NCBI GenBank assembly: GCA_023853785.1
Contig: JAJIRX010000061.1
Coordinates: forward strand, 1 to 30,289
DNA length: 30,289 nt
DNA from: Psilocybe azurescens
Taxonomy: Eukaryota; Basidiomycota; Agaricomycetes; Agaricales; Agrocybaceae
Direction: 5' to 3'
In this document: positions 29,870 through 30,289 of the stretch, piece after piece
Position numbering within the stretch: position 1 is the stretch's first letter
How the letters are laid out: each line of letters opens with the position of its first letter
Translations under genes and position numbers: made by a program
Notes under the pieces: generated by a model
Database searches by the model: none
Told to the model about the DNA's origin: nothing
Seen by the model: only the letters and a program-made list of their open reading frames with translations

Positions 29870-30289
29870 ATGTCAACCACGTCGAGGGAACCTCTTTGGT
29901 TTTGTCATGAAGTTAGTTCTTCGATCTTATCTCGACGATGTGTTCCAGGGCTAACCTGTCATCGCCTCATAAGTGCCATGCAGAAATGAGACCACTATTG
30001 GTAATTATTACGGCCTGCAGTCAACACGGTCAAATTATTGAGCCTCCTTCTTAGGTCCCTGACCCTGTATGTGCATCTTGCCATGGCAGCTTTGTAGAGA
30101 AGGTTGGTAATACCACCTGTATGTCGTCATGGGACGATGGATTCACAAACGATTAGATGGAAAATGCTGCAGATGATCCCCGTCATTTTGCACACGATGT
30201 AGGAGGAGACCATCTGGATGGCCCTGAGGGTGCTGAGCACAGCGGAATGCCTCTGGAGGGTTTATTTTGTGCGTATTCATCGGCAGCTG
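29870..30289 (+). CDS. RING-type E3 ubiquitin ligase, BCA2/RNF126-like, 5' part only
   Basis: N-terminal part of a cytosolic ubiquitin ligase; the gene runs off the window and the catalytic RING-H2 domain is not included. Exon 1 is 29870-29911 (MSTTSREPLWFCHE), exon 2 is 29974-30000 (CHAEMRPLL), exon 3 is 30055-30102 (VPDPVCASCHGSFVEK), and exon 4 begins at 30157 (MENAADDPRHFAHD) and stays open to the end. Introns are 62, 54 and 54 bp with GT...AG ends, all in phase 0. Spliced, the product shows two CxxC knuckles (CHEC and CASC), the zinc ribbon found at the N-terminus of the RNF115/RNF126 family, followed by an acidic linker with the DDPR segment. The assignment rests on memory of this zinc ribbon. 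The ATG is the first one after the divergent promoter region and is preceded by ATAAA. The first intron splits the first zinc knuckle. Confidence 0.85.

Overview
The window looks like nuclear DNA of a filamentous basidiomycete, probably an agaricomycete. Three things support this. Introns are very short (about 45-62 bp, GT...AG) and numerous. The recognisable genes belong to families of which mushroom genomes are full: a long disordered C2H2 zinc-finger regulator, an F-box/LRR protein, a full-length ABCC transporter and a BCA2/RNF126-type RING ligase. Coding density is very uneven. There are no bacterial features.

Layout. (1) 1-2307: a purine-rich flank with no convincing gene. (2) 2308-4555, minus: a C2H2 zinc-finger transcription factor with a 143-bp intron between its two fingers and two apparent frame changes just before the fingers. 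(3) 4556-8160: a flank, first pyrimidine-rich on the plus strand, with no supported gene. (4) 8166-8388: a diverged direct duplication. (5) About 8.4-20.85 kb: a gene-poor stretch of more than 12 kb. I see only short broken ORFs, a perfect-stem hairpin, a decayed tRNA-like sequence, some protein-like fragments on the plus strand near 15.3-16.2 kb and one 143-codon membrane-like ORF near 18.5 kb. (6) 20853-22501, plus: an F-box protein with leucine-rich segments and one apparent frameshift at the start of the F-box. (7) 22971-28994, minus, converging on it: an intron-dense ABCC (MRP-type) exporter. I reconstructed 26 exons; reading phase agrees across every intron from 28126 to the stop once four single-base deletions are allowed. 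More 5' exons probably lie between 28995 and about 29640. (8) 29870 to the window end, plus, divergent from the transporter: the first four exons of a RING E3 ligase, beginning with its N-terminal zinc ribbon. A perfect CRE-type palindrome lies in the shared upstream region.

Nothing suggests that these genes form one pathway; they look like independent housekeeping or stress-type genes around a decayed interval. The strongest unusual signals are these: a set of one-base frame breaks, mostly at homopolymers, in an otherwise well-preserved transporter, which points to assembly error or very recent inactivation; exons of 19 and 20 nt that carry the Walker A and Walker B motifs; two GC-AG introns; and the long gene-poor interval. 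I found no clear evidence of a wholly new biological system.
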